Both the position numbers and the translations under genes were made by a program. From contig NZ_MDJS01000005.1 of assembly GCF_001705515.1 (NCBI RefSeq), positions 310,001 to 374,000 on the forward strand: DNA of 64,000 nucleotides, given 5' to 3'. How positions within the stretch are numbered: position 1 is the stretch's first letter; the number at the start of each line of letters is the position of its first letter. The notes below the pieces were generated by a model. That model was not told the DNA's origin. It made no database searches and worked only from the letters and a program-made list of their open reading frames with translations. The stretch comes from Mucilaginibacter sp. PPCGB 2223 (GTDB lineage Bacteria > Bacteroidota > Bacteroidia > Sphingobacteriales > Sphingobacteriaceae). Of the stretch, positions 33,379 through 41,628 are shown in pieces.

Positions 33379-33585
33379 TTAGCGATAGCCGTGGCGCCGT
33401 ACCTCGCGGATTAGCCTGCGGTGGCGCTTGGCCTCGTAATAATCCTGCGTAACCAGCACGGCGTGAATGATACCCGGGATCCAGAAACAAATGGTCAATA
33501 TAATACTCAGTATAAAGGCGCCGATACGGCCGGTTGTTAACACAGCCAGCGGCGGGAACAGGAAGCAAAGGAAGTATCTCATCAC
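33379..33585 (-). CDS. YqaE/Pmp3-family small membrane protein (68 aa)
   Basis: Two membrane helices: MRYFLCFLFPPLAVLTTGR and AFILSIILTICFWIPGIIHA, the second with the typical PGxIHA turn, then a basic tail (EAKRHRRLIREVRR). The family is small stress-linked membrane proteins of unclear function. The start could also be the second Met. Confidence 0.87.
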   Translation of the reverse strand: MMRYFLCFLFPPLAVLTTGRIGAFILSIILTICFWIPGIIHAVLVTQDYYEAKRHRRLIREVRRHGYR

Positions 33586-33668
33586 AGTAAGTTTTATAGC
33601 TTTTAGATTACCGGCTTTTTAACTTGTTACAAGTTGTTTTTTAACCCCGATACCCTTATTTTGCAGCC

Positions 33669-34232
33669 ATGCAACACAGCGAAGATAACCCCTGGAAGAT
33701 AACCGGCGAACGCGAGGTTTACGATAACCCCTGGATACACCTTACCGAGTACCAGGTCATCAACCCATCGGGCAAGCCGGGCATCTACGGCAAGGTGCAT
33801 TTTAAAAACCTGGCCCTGGGCGTTATCGCGCTCGACGACGACCTCAACACCTACCTCGTTGGTCAGTACCGCTTTACCATCGACCAATACACATGGGAAA
33901 TGCCCGAGGGTGGCGGCCTCCACGCCATCGAACCATTGGAATCCATCAGGCGCGAGCTGCTCGAGGAAACCGGCCTTAAAGCTTCGCACTGGACGGAACT
34001 TCAACGCATCCACCTCTCCAACTCGGTAAGCGATGAGCTGGGCATCTGCTACCTGGCACGCGGGCTGGAGCAGTTTGAGGCCCAACCGGAGGAAACCGAA
34101 CAGCTCGCCGTACGTAAACTCCCTTTCGAGGAGGTTTACCAGATGGTCATCGGCGGACAGATAACCGACTCGCTTACCGTGGCCGCCGTGCTGCGCGTAA
34201 AGCTCATGATCATCGAAAACCGGTTGCCTTAA
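33669..34232 (+). CDS. NUDIX hydrolase, ADP-ribose pyrophosphatase-like (187 aa)
   Basis: The Nudix box is GGGLHAIEPLESIRRELLEE followed by TGL, with the metal-binding REL-EE core. The N-terminus (WKITGEREVYDNPWIHLTEY) and QYRFTIDQYTWEMPEGG match the ADP-ribose/NDP-sugar pyrophosphatase branch. The true substrate is not known. A plus-strand gene starts 45 bases downstream, but with its own promoter. Confidence 0.88.
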   Translation: MQHSEDNPWKITGEREVYDNPWIHLTEYQVINPSGKPGIYGKVHFKNLALGVIALDDDLNTYLVGQYRFTIDQYTWEMPEGGGLHAIEPLESIRRELLEETGLKASHWTELQRIHLSNSVSDELGICYLARGLEQFEAQPEETEQLAVRKLPFEEVYQMVIGGQITDSLTVAAVLRVKLMIIENRLP

Positions 34233-34240
34233 ACAACCGT

Positions 34241-34273
34241 TTGTACAATTTAGCCGATAAGTATTACTTTTGC
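34241..34273 (+). promoter_or_regulatory. Promoter for the acyltransferase gene
   Basis: TTTG at 34241-34244 and TACTTTTG at 34266-34273, 21 bases apart, match the Bacteroidota -33 and -7 elements closely. The ATG is only 4 bases after the -7 element, so the transcript may be leaderless. Confidence 0.55.
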
Positions 34274-34277
34274 GCCC

Positions 34278-35015
34278 ATGCACAAGTTAGGGGGATACAT
34301 ACTCACGCCTGTTTATTACCTGTTCTTCTGGTTCTGGCTGGGGATATTTCACCCCTTGCAATGGCTGGCCTACAATCTGGGCGGTTATAAGGCGCACAAA
34401 AAGGTGGTCGATATCATGAACTTTTTCCTGTTGTACAACGGTTACCTGCTCGGGCACCGCATCAGCTTTAAAAATCCATATAACCTGCCGGCAGACAGGC
34501 CCATCATTTTTTTGGCCAACCACCAAAGCATGTATGATATACCGCCCATCATCTGGTTTATGCGTAAGCACCACGCCAAGTTTATCTCCAAGATCGAGCT
34601 CGCCAAAGGCATACCCAGCATCAGCTATAACCTGCGCAAGGGCGGCGGTGCCAATATCGACCGTAAGGACACCAAGCAATCCATCATGGAAATTGTGAAG
34701 CTTGCCCAGCGCATGCGCGAGAACAAATGGTCGGCAGCCATCTTCCCCGAAGGTACCCGCTCAAAAGACGGCGTGGTGCGCAACTTCCAGGTAGGCGGGG
34801 TAGCCACCATCCTCAAAAAATGCCCCGAAGCCCTGCTCGTGCCGCTGGCTATTAACAACAGCTGGCGGATGGTGCAGTACGGCTTTTTCCCGCTCAGCGC
34901 TTTCGAGCATATCAGCCTCGAAGTGCTCAAGCCGATAGAACCAAGCACCGGCACCCCCGAAGAGGTAGTGCAACGATCGGAAGATGCGATACGGAAGGCG
35001 TTGGGGCAGGCCTAA
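34278..35015 (+). CDS. 1-acyl-sn-glycerol-3-phosphate acyltransferase-like protein (245 aa)
   Basis: PlsC-family enzyme that transfers an acyl group to lysophosphatidic acid at the inner membrane. The catalytic HX4D motif is NHQSMYDIPPI (about 91-101) and the second motif is FPEGTRSKDG (about 157-166). An N-terminal membrane helix (about 5-28) anchors it. Confidence 0.92.
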   Translation: MHKLGGYILTPVYYLFFWFWLGIFHPLQWLAYNLGGYKAHKKVVDIMNFFLLYNGYLLGHRISFKNPYNLPADRPIIFLANHQSMYDIPPIIWFMRKHHAKFISKIELAKGIPSISYNLRKGGGANIDRKDTKQSIMEIVKLAQRMRENKWSAAIFPEGTRSKDGVVRNFQVGGVATILKKCPEALLVPLAINNSWRMVQYGFFPLSAFEHISLEVLKPIEPSTGTPEEVVQRSEDAIRKALGQA

Positions 35016-35234
35016 GTCAAAATTCAAAAGTAACAGGTCAAAAATTTCCATCGAACGGCCGGTAACTACTGCCTAACGTAAAATCACCAGTCATACATCT
35101 TGACTCTTGGTTCCTGATTCTCTTCTCAGGGGGGAAATAGTAAGAAATTTTCGCAGCATTTCTGCCCCGGCTTCCCGCTTCAGTGCCTTTCGCTTAGTCA
35201 TCTAATATACCAAAAATCAAGCAATTACGCAAAT

Positions 35235-35450
35235 TCAGGCCATAAAAGTATCCAGGTACAACAGTTCAACCTTACGCCTTGCCCATTCGGTTTTACGTAA
35301 AAACTTCAGGCTCGATTTTATGCCTGGCTCATGTGTAAAGCTGTTTATTTTGATGAGTTGACCCAGCCGCTCCCAGCCATAATGTTCAACCAGTTCGGTT
35401 ACGATGGCTTCGAGTGTTTTACCGTGTAATGGGTTGTTCGGTTGGGACAT
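35235..35450 (-). CDS. VF530/DUF2132-family DNA-binding protein (71 aa)
   Basis: The ATG at 35450 gives MSQPNNPLHGKTLEAIVTEL, then GWERLGQLIKINSFTHEPGI and SLKFLRKTEWARRKVE, the full VF530 pattern. A longer frame from 35516 adds 22 unconserved residues. The family has a small helical fold reported to bind DNA. It stands alone. Confidence 0.87.
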   Translation of the reverse strand: MSQPNNPLHGKTLEAIVTELVEHYGWERLGQLIKINSFTHEPGIKSSLKFLRKTEWARRKVELLYLDTFMA

Positions 35451-35712
35451 ATTGCAAAGATAGGCGTTTTGCAATGTGCAAACGTGAAAATGTGCAAATG
35501 AAGACAGTTCTCTCAAAAACTCTTGTCGATAATCAGTTCAGCAAGTCAATCATTTGCACATTTACTCATCTGTACATTCACACATCCATCATGGCTTTCG
35601 ACTTAACTTCCGGAATTAGCTCTCAGTCGCTTCCAAACCAATATAATCAGATATGATATGATTCGATCGTTTGCCGGTGCGGCCTTGTATGAGGGTGATC
35701 GTAGTATTTTTA

Positions 35713-36249
35713 CTACGATTGGTTGATCGTACCGATAAGCGCCTGTAAAACCGATTGCAGCGAGGCTAACACTTCGGCATCGGTAACTTTGCCTTCGGCG
35801 TTTATCCTGGTTCGGATAAAGGGGATCAGCAATTTGGCTTCTTCGGGCAGTTTCGCCGAAATTGCCCCTAACACCAGTTGCAAAGCCGCGTGCCCATGCT
35901 GCCCCTGGCTGGATGCCGTGATCAGCGCCGTAGGCTTATCCACAAACTCGCCCGATGATACCGTCCACTCCAAAGCGTTTTTTAAAGCAGCAGGGATACC
36001 GAACGCATATTCGGGTGTGCAGATCAATACGCCATCCGCTTCACTGATCTGCTTCCGCAGATCGGCCACTGCGGCAAGCGGCTCTCCTGTATCCAACCCC
36101 GGGTCGAAATGTGGCAGGTTGGCCAAGCCCTCGTAAACTGTAACGGTTACACCTTCCGGAGCCATAGCGGCAAGGGCATTGATAATGGCACCGTTTGAGG
36201 AGTTTTTGCGCAGGCTGCCCGATATAGCTAAAATTACTGATATTTTCAT
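35713..36249 (-). CDS. NADPH-dependent FMN reductase family protein (178 aa)
   Basis: Flavodoxin-like fold with the FMN-binding loop ISGSLRKNSSNGAIIN near the start and ICTPEYAFGIPAALKNALEW (about 76-95) in the middle, as in azoreductase/quinone reductase relatives. It reduces flavin or quinones with NAD(P)H. It has a divergent neighbour to the right. Confidence 0.9.
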   Translation of the reverse strand: MKISVILAISGSLRKNSSNGAIINALAAMAPEGVTVTVYEGLANLPHFDPGLDTGEPLAAVADLRKQISEADGVLICTPEYAFGIPAALKNALEWTVSSGEFVDKPTALITASSQGQHGHAALQLVLGAISAKLPEEAKLLIPFIRTRINAEGKVTDAEVLASLQSVLQALIGTINQS

Positions 36250-36306
36250 TAATCAATACAATATGTGAAGACCAATATATTATCTTGCAACAGCAAATTT
36301 ACAGCC

Positions 36307-36951
36307 ATGCAAAAATTATACACTACTATTACCTTAACCTTATTTATCACCTTAATAACTGGCAGGGTATTGGCGCAAAATGGTGTCCCGGTTTCCTTAC
36401 GGCCTGATTTTAACCGTATGATGGCTAACCAATCAATGCAAATGTCGATGAACCGGATGCTTAATCAGCGTTGGTACTTCGGTATGGATTACCTGGTTAA
36501 CAACGAATACAAGTTTAAGGTAATAATGAAGGATAGTACTGTTAAAGAAATAAAATCGAAAATACATGTAGACACCGTAACGCATAAAAGTTATCTGGTG
36601 TTTAACGATAAATCGGTGCCAGAGTCAGACCCGAAACGGTATAAAAAAATATACTGTGATCAGACATTAACCATAACCCGCAGCGAAGGCATTGTAAATT
36701 TTACCGGGCTTGCTACCGATAGCTGTTGGTTATTCCGGGTTTTGCGCGGTAAAATAAGTGCTTACTCGCACCTGTCGGAAATTGAAAATATTAACAGTGA
36801 CTACCTGCAAGCTTTTCAGGTAGGCAACGGGCCGATACAAAAGCTCGACTCTGCGGCTCTTGCACCAGTTTTAAAAGAAGATCCTAAAGCTTTTAAACTT
36901 TTTATGAAAAAAGACTTTTACAAAGCAATAACCAGGTACGACGGATTTTAG
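36307..36951 (+). CDS. Exported hypothetical protein (214 aa)
   Basis: The ATG at 36307 gives a signal peptide (MQKLYTTITLTLFITLITG to LAQ) and a Met-rich stretch (MMANQSMQMSMNRMLNQ). The mature part is mostly beta with DYLVNNEYKFKVIMKDSTVK and YKKIYCDQTLTITRSEG. An upstream in-frame ATG at 36265 is less likely since it precedes the signal peptide. No family recognised. Confidence 0.7.
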   Translation: MQKLYTTITLTLFITLITGRVLAQNGVPVSLRPDFNRMMANQSMQMSMNRMLNQRWYFGMDYLVNNEYKFKVIMKDSTVKEIKSKIHVDTVTHKSYLVFNDKSVPESDPKRYKKIYCDQTLTITRSEGIVNFTGLATDSCWLFRVLRGKISAYSHLSEIENINSDYLQAFQVGNGPIQKLDSAALAPVLKEDPKAFKLFMKKDFYKAITRYDGF

Positions 36952-36988
36952 CATTGCAAACATTTTATATAAACAGCATAAAATAGGC

Positions 36989-36996
36989 TAATTTTG
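36989..36996 (+). promoter_or_regulatory. Possible -7 element for the DUF2027 gene
   Basis: TAATTTTG fits TAnnTTTG, 26 bases before the ATG at 37022. No matching -33 TTTG at the normal spacing. Confidence 0.35.
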
Positions 36997-37021
36997 CCCT
37001 CTTATTACATGCAATATAATT

Positions 37022-37966
37022 ATGCGATTTAAATTGGGCGATTTTGTACGTTTTGTAGATGAGCGGCGCGAAGGCTACATTACCCGTATTTTTGATGAGG
37101 AGATGATCGGCGTAACCGGCGACGATGATTTTGAGATACCGGTTTTAGCCAGCAAGGTAACCACGGTGCACGGGCATCAGTCATCGGGTATAGCAAGCGA
37201 AGCATTTGAAGAAAAGCGTACGCCGGTTGCCGAATTTGTAACCAAAGGCGTTTATCTGGCTGTTACCAGCGATCAGCGCATCGCATCGGTGGTGCATTTT
37301 CACCTCGTTAACGAAACATCTTTTCAATTACTGCTCTCGCTCACAACCGAAAGGCAAAACCAGTTTAAAGGCGAATACGCAGGCATCATCGCACCCAAAA
37401 CAGCCGTAAAAATTTATTCGGCACCGCTGCCCGATATCCAGATCTGGCCCAAATTTCATTTCCAGGCGTTATACTACACTTCGCAAAACATTGCCATAAC
37501 CGAGCCGTTGGTTTATAAGGAAAACTTTAAGGCGAAGGATTTTTCAGGGGGTAAAAAATCGGTCAACTTGCTTAAAGAACCAGCCTGGCTGATCCGTTTG
37601 GACGAGCCCGAAATGATGATAGACGCCCAAAAGCTCAAGGAAAGTTTTTTTAAACCGGCCGAGGAGAAACGCGAAATTGAAAAACCGGCCAGCGAGGTAG
37701 ACCTGCATATTGAAAAACTCCACGATGATCACCGGTTTTTAGGCAGCGACGAGATCTTACGCATCCAGCTGGATACTTTTAAAAAAGCGCTCGATGCAGC
37801 CATCGTACATAAGTTGCCGGCCATTACTTTTATACACGGCGTAGGTAACGGTACCTTAAAAAACGAGCTGCACAAACTGGCGGGCAGGCATCCGCATGTA
37901 CAAACATTTATGGATGCCCGCAAGGAGAAATTTGGCTATGGCGCCACTAAATTGTTGCTGAAATAG
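37022..37966 (+). CDS. DUF2027 and Smr domain protein (314 aa)
   Basis: N-terminal DUF2027 (FKLGDFVRFVDERREGYITR, then GVTGDDDFEIPVL) is followed by an Smr domain (about 225-312) with EVDLHIEKL, ITFIHGVGNGTLKNEL and a final FGYGATKLLL. Smr domains are nucleases or RNA/DNA-binding modules seen in MutS2. The role in this family is unknown. A short cold-shock gene follows after 84 bases. Confidence 0.88.
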   Translation: MRFKLGDFVRFVDERREGYITRIFDEEMIGVTGDDDFEIPVLASKVTTVHGHQSSGIASEAFEEKRTPVAEFVTKGVYLAVTSDQRIASVVHFHLVNETSFQLLLSLTTERQNQFKGEYAGIIAPKTAVKIYSAPLPDIQIWPKFHFQALYYTSQNIAITEPLVYKENFKAKDFSGGKKSVNLLKEPAWLIRLDEPEMMIDAQKLKESFFKPAEEKREIEKPASEVDLHIEKLHDDHRFLGSDEILRIQLDTFKKALDAAIVHKLPAITFIHGVGNGTLKNELHKLAGRHPHVQTFMDARKEKFGYGATKLLLK

Positions 37967-38050
37967 CATCACAGTGTATTTTTACACCGGCGGGTATTGC
38001 ATATCAAATTATTAACATTACCTTGCGGCAAATTTTTTAAATACACAATA

Positions 38051-38245
38051 ATGCAACAAGGAACAGTAAAATTTTTTAATGTAACCAAAGGCTTCGGATT
38101 CATCATCCCCGAAGAAGGCGGTGCCGAAGTTTTTGTACACTCAACAGGTTTAGTTGATCAGATCCGCGAAAACGACAAAGTACAATTTGAAGTTGTTAAT
38201 GGCAAAAAAGGTCTTAACGCAACAAACGTAACAGTAGTTGGTTAA
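38051..38245 (+). CDS. Cold-shock domain protein (64 aa)
   Basis: MQQGTVKFFNVTKGFGFIIP has the RNP1-like KGFGFI motif, and VFVHSTGLVD gives the RNP2-like motif. The protein binds single-stranded RNA/DNA and acts as an RNA chaperone. I chose the ATG at 38051; an upstream in-frame ATG at 37997 lies outside the conserved domain. A strong terminator follows. Confidence 0.93.
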   Translation: MQQGTVKFFNVTKGFGFIIPEEGGAEVFVHSTGLVDQIRENDKVQFEVVNGKKGLNATNVTVVG

Positions 38246-38272
38246 TTCTTAATCATCATAAAAATCGTTGCA

Positions 38273-38300
38273 GCATCCGCCCTAAAAGCGGATGCTTTTT
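38273..38300 (+). terminator. Intrinsic terminator after the cold-shock gene
   Basis: A perfect 8-bp GC-rich stem (GCATCCGC with GCGGATGC) and a 7-nt loop are followed by TTTTTT. Confidence 0.92.
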
Positions 38301-38302
38301 TA

Positions 38303-39715
38303 TTATAACGGCAGGCTGAACCAAAACGTGGAGCCTTCGCCCGGATGGCTGATCACACCGATCTTCCCCTTGTGTATCTCGACGATCTGGTAACAGATAA
38401 AAAGCCCCAGCCCCAATCCTTGAAAAGCTTTCTGGGAGTTCCCTACCCGGTAAAATTTTTCAAAAATACTTTTCTGCTCATCTTCGGGTATGCCGATGCC
38501 ATAATCCTGCACAGAAACGGTTACATAATCGCCATCAATTTTTGAGCTGATGTTTATTGTGTCGGCCGCGGGCGAGTATTTAACAGCATTCGCTATCAGG
38601 TTGTTGATGATCTGACCTATCCGGTCCCTGTCGCCGGGTATGGCATCCAAGGGGGCCAGGTTTACAACAATGCGGTGTTTGCGCATGCTTTGCTGCAGGG
38701 CCTGGCTTAACTCGTTTATCAGCTCGTTCAAATCAAACTTACTGATATTAAAATTTAACCCGCCCGCCTGCAACGAACTTACATCGAGCATATCGTTAAT
38801 CATGCTCACAATACGGTTAACCTGGTAGTCTATCTTGGTGATGATCTCGTGCGATGAGGTATCGGTACTGTTTTTAAACCTGTTTTCGAGCACCTGGGTA
38901 AACGCTTTTAAACTGGTTAAAGGTGTTTTCAACTCATGCGATGCCACGCCGATAAAATCCTCACGTTGTTTTTCGAGGTATACACGATCGGTAACATCGG
39001 TAAAGTTCGAAATGATGGCGTTAACCATCGGTTCGTGCAGCAGGTTGGTTAGCCGGCTTTCGAGCCATATCCATTTATCGTTTTTGTGCCTTACCCGGTG
39101 CAATATGGTGATGGTTTTACCGGGGTGCGATGCCAGGCGGTAAAACTGCTCCTTGGCGTATAACAGCTCGCCCTCGTGGCTGTACGCCCAGGGGTCCTGT
39201 TTTAAAAGCTCTTCGGGTGTATAGCCGAGTATTTCCTCAACCGATGGGCTACAGTATATGCGCATCCCATCGGCGTTGTGCATGGTAATGCCTTCGGCAC
39301 TTTTTTCGACAAGCGCCTTAAAAACCATATCGCGCTGATGCATTTTCTGAACGGTTTTTCGCAAGGCGGCACTTAGGCCCACAATAAAACTGCACTCTAA
39401 AACAAATATGCCGGTTTGAACAAGGTGCCCGGTATCAATGGAAAAACTGTCGTAAGGGTATAAAAAAAAGAAGTTGACTACCAGCGCCGCACAAAAAATA
39501 ATAACCAGCGCCGATATCTCGCCAAAATACCTGGCCGTTATAATAATTACCGCAAAATAAAGTAAGAATGGCGTTGGCTGCCCAATATATTTAAACAGAA
39601 TGAGCTTCAACAGGGTGACCCATATCAGTAAAAGCAGGGGTATACCATATTTGATGTAAAAAGGGCTGTTGATAAAATTGGTACTACCCGCCAGAAATTT
39701 TTTTAACCCCCACAT
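38303..39715 (-). CDS. DUF4118-PAS sensor histidine kinase (470 aa)
   Basis: Four N-terminal membrane helices form a DUF4118 (KdpD-like) module (about 18-120) with YFAVIIITARYFG and the NFFFLYPYDSFSI block. Then follow a PAS domain (about 130-245: GITMHNADGMRIYCSPSVEE), a HisKA domain with FIGVASHELKTPL, and a HATPase_c domain with NNLIANAVKYSPAA and GLGLGLFICYQIVE. It should phosphorylate a response regulator that is not encoded next to it. Confidence 0.9.
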   Translation of the reverse strand: MWGLKKFLAGSTNFINSPFYIKYGIPLLLLIWVTLLKLILFKYIGQPTPFLLYFAVIIITARYFGEISALVIIFCAALVVNFFFLYPYDSFSIDTGHLVQTGIFVLECSFIVGLSAALRKTVQKMHQRDMVFKALVEKSAEGITMHNADGMRIYCSPSVEEILGYTPEELLKQDPWAYSHEGELLYAKEQFYRLASHPGKTITILHRVRHKNDKWIWLESRLTNLLHEPMVNAIISNFTDVTDRVYLEKQREDFIGVASHELKTPLTSLKAFTQVLENRFKNSTDTSSHEIITKIDYQVNRIVSMINDMLDVSSLQAGGLNFNISKFDLNELINELSQALQQSMRKHRIVVNLAPLDAIPGDRDRIGQIINNLIANAVKYSPAADTINISSKIDGDYVTVSVQDYGIGIPEDEQKSIFEKFYRVGNSQKAFQGLGLGLFICYQIVEIHKGKIGVISHPGEGSTFWFSLPL

Positions 39716-39933
39716 ATTTATAAAAATACGGATTATATCTTCCTCAAATAATCAAAATCACTGTAATATAATAGCTTTCATTGCCTGGCAACTAATATAA
39801 TACCGCTCTTTTTATGAAATGTTTTTAGGTCGATGTTTAAGCCGTATTTTTGAATACCATACTAAGCTACTGATAAATTATTAGAAGCACTTAAGCCGGT
39901 AATACAAAATTCTGCATACCTTTAAGCGCCTGA

Positions 39934-39941
39934 TACTTTTG
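39934..39941 (+). promoter_or_regulatory. Possible -7 element before the GT39-type gene
   Basis: TACTTTTG is a perfect TAnnTTTG one base before the ATG at 39943. If real, the transcript would start inside the frame, and the ATG at 39955 would be the true start. Confidence 0.35.
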
Positions 39942-39942
39942 T

Positions 39943-41622
39943 ATGACGAAATTGATGCCCGCGACGAACATACGTTGGCTTTATACTTTGGTTTTTATCG
40001 CCGTTTTATTAAATCTTAGCGGGCTATTTGTTACCATTATGGCGCCCGACGGGGCCTTGTATGCAACCATTGCTAAAACAATGGTGCTGCATAACAACTA
40101 TACCGACCTTTTTGCCGAGGGCCGCAACTGGCTCGATAAACCACATTTCCCGTTCTGGATCATCGCACTATCGTTTAAATGCTTTGGCTTTACTACCTGG
40201 GCCTATAAACTGCCTGCCATCTTATTTTTGCTGATGGGCGCACGGTATACCTACCTCTTCGCCAAAAAGCTTTATAACGAACAGGTGGCGCTATGGTCGG
40301 TATTGATATTGCTAACTGCCGAGCACATCATCATATCTAACCAGGATGTGCGTGCCGAACCCTACCTTACCGGGCTGATCATCGCCTCGGTGTACCATTT
40401 TTACCGGTCGTACACGGCTAAAAACTGGTGGCATTTACTTTTGGGCTGTGCGTTTGCCGCCTGCGCCATCATGACCAAGGGCATGTTTGCCGTTATCCCC
40501 ATTGGCGGAGCCCTGGCCGGGGATATGATCATCAAAAAACAATGGCGCGGGTTATTTAACCTGCGATGGCTTGTGGCAATTATACTAACCGGCATATTTA
40601 TCCTGCCCGAAATATATTGCCTTTACCACCAGTTTGATCTGCACCCCGAAAAAGTAGTGTTCGGGCACGATCATGTTTCGGGCGTCAGGTTCTTTTTCTG
40701 GGATAGCCAGTTCGGGCGGTTTTTTAATACCGGGCCGATTAAGGGCCACGGCGACCCAACATTTTTTATCCATACCACTTTGTGGGCCTTTTTACCCTGG
40801 TCGTTGCTGTTGTTTGCGGCGATATTTCAATTTTTTAAGCAGAAAGGCAAAAACGTTAAGCAGGCCGAGTGGTACTGCATCTGCGGTTCGCTCTTGACAT
40901 TCCTGCTGTTTTCGGCGTCGAAATTTCAATTGCCTTTTTACCTCAATATCGTATACCCCTTCTTCGCCATCATTACGGCACAATACCTGGCCGGGGTTAA
41001 AGGTGTAAAAAGCATCCGGGCTATCCGCGTCACGCAAATTATGATTGCGGTTTTGATGTTATTGCTGATAGTCGCTCTTCAAATCTTCTTCAAACCCGAA
41101 AGCATGACTTTGCTTACTGGAATCATATTGTTGTTGTTGCTTTCAGCGATGATCTTCTTTCCCGGAAAGGCAACTACGATTAGCTGGCAAAAAACAGCGA
41201 TCGTCACATTCCTGGCTGCCTGCATTGTTAATCTTTATCTCAACCTGGCTTTCTATCCATCCTTACTAAAATACCAGAGCGGCAGCGAGGCGGCAATATG
41301 GCTCAATCAAAACAACCCGCAAAAGCTGCCGGTAGTGCAATGCCTTCACCCCGGCGATTATGCCTACCCGCTGGAGTTTTACCTCGATAGCCATCTGTTT
41401 ACCATAGATCAGGACGGTAAGGGCGAAATACCCCCAAAACCTTTTTTGATATACGGCTATCCCGAAAACATTGATGCCTTAAAAAGCAAAGGCTGGCACA
41501 TTGGGCCGGCGATAAAAACATTTGACAGGTACTGGATAACCAAACTGAAGCCAAAGTTTTTAAACAGCAGTACACGCGCGCAAACGCTTGAACATGTAGA
41601 GGTTGTGATAGTAAATCCTTAA
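39943..41622 (+). CDS. GT39/ArnT-like membrane glycosyltransferase (559 aa)
   Basis: A multi-helix protein with the acidic motif of the family in the first loop (APDGALYATIAKTMVLHNN, about 33-51), DKPHFPFWIIA, and a conserved DVRAEPYLTG region after helix 3-4. Such enzymes transfer sugar from a polyprenyl-phosphate donor to lipid A or proteins on the outer face of the inner membrane. Substrate unknown. A soluble C-terminal tail (about 440-559) completes it. The start may be 12 bases downstream. Its end is 6 bases from the convergent AsnB-like gene. Confidence 0.88.
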   Translation: MTKLMPATNIRWLYTLVFIAVLLNLSGLFVTIMAPDGALYATIAKTMVLHNNYTDLFAEGRNWLDKPHFPFWIIALSFKCFGFTTWAYKLPAILFLLMGARYTYLFAKKLYNEQVALWSVLILLTAEHIIISNQDVRAEPYLTGLIIASVYHFYRSYTAKNWWHLLLGCAFAACAIMTKGMFAVIPIGGALAGDMIIKKQWRGLFNLRWLVAIILTGIFILPEIYCLYHQFDLHPEKVVFGHDHVSGVRFFFWDSQFGRFFNTGPIKGHGDPTFFIHTTLWAFLPWSLLLFAAIFQFFKQKGKNVKQAEWYCICGSLLTFLLFSASKFQLPFYLNIVYPFFAIITAQYLAGVKGVKSIRAIRVTQIMIAVLMLLLIVALQIFFKPESMTLLTGIILLLLLSAMIFFPGKATTISWQKTAIVTFLAACIVNLYLNLAFYPSLLKYQSGSEAAIWLNQNNPQKLPVVQCLHPGDYAYPLEFYLDSHLFTIDQDGKGEIPPKPFLIYGYPENIDALKSKGWHIGPAIKTFDRYWITKLKPKFLNSSTRAQTLEHVEVVIVNP

Positions 41623-41628
41623 CCGCGT

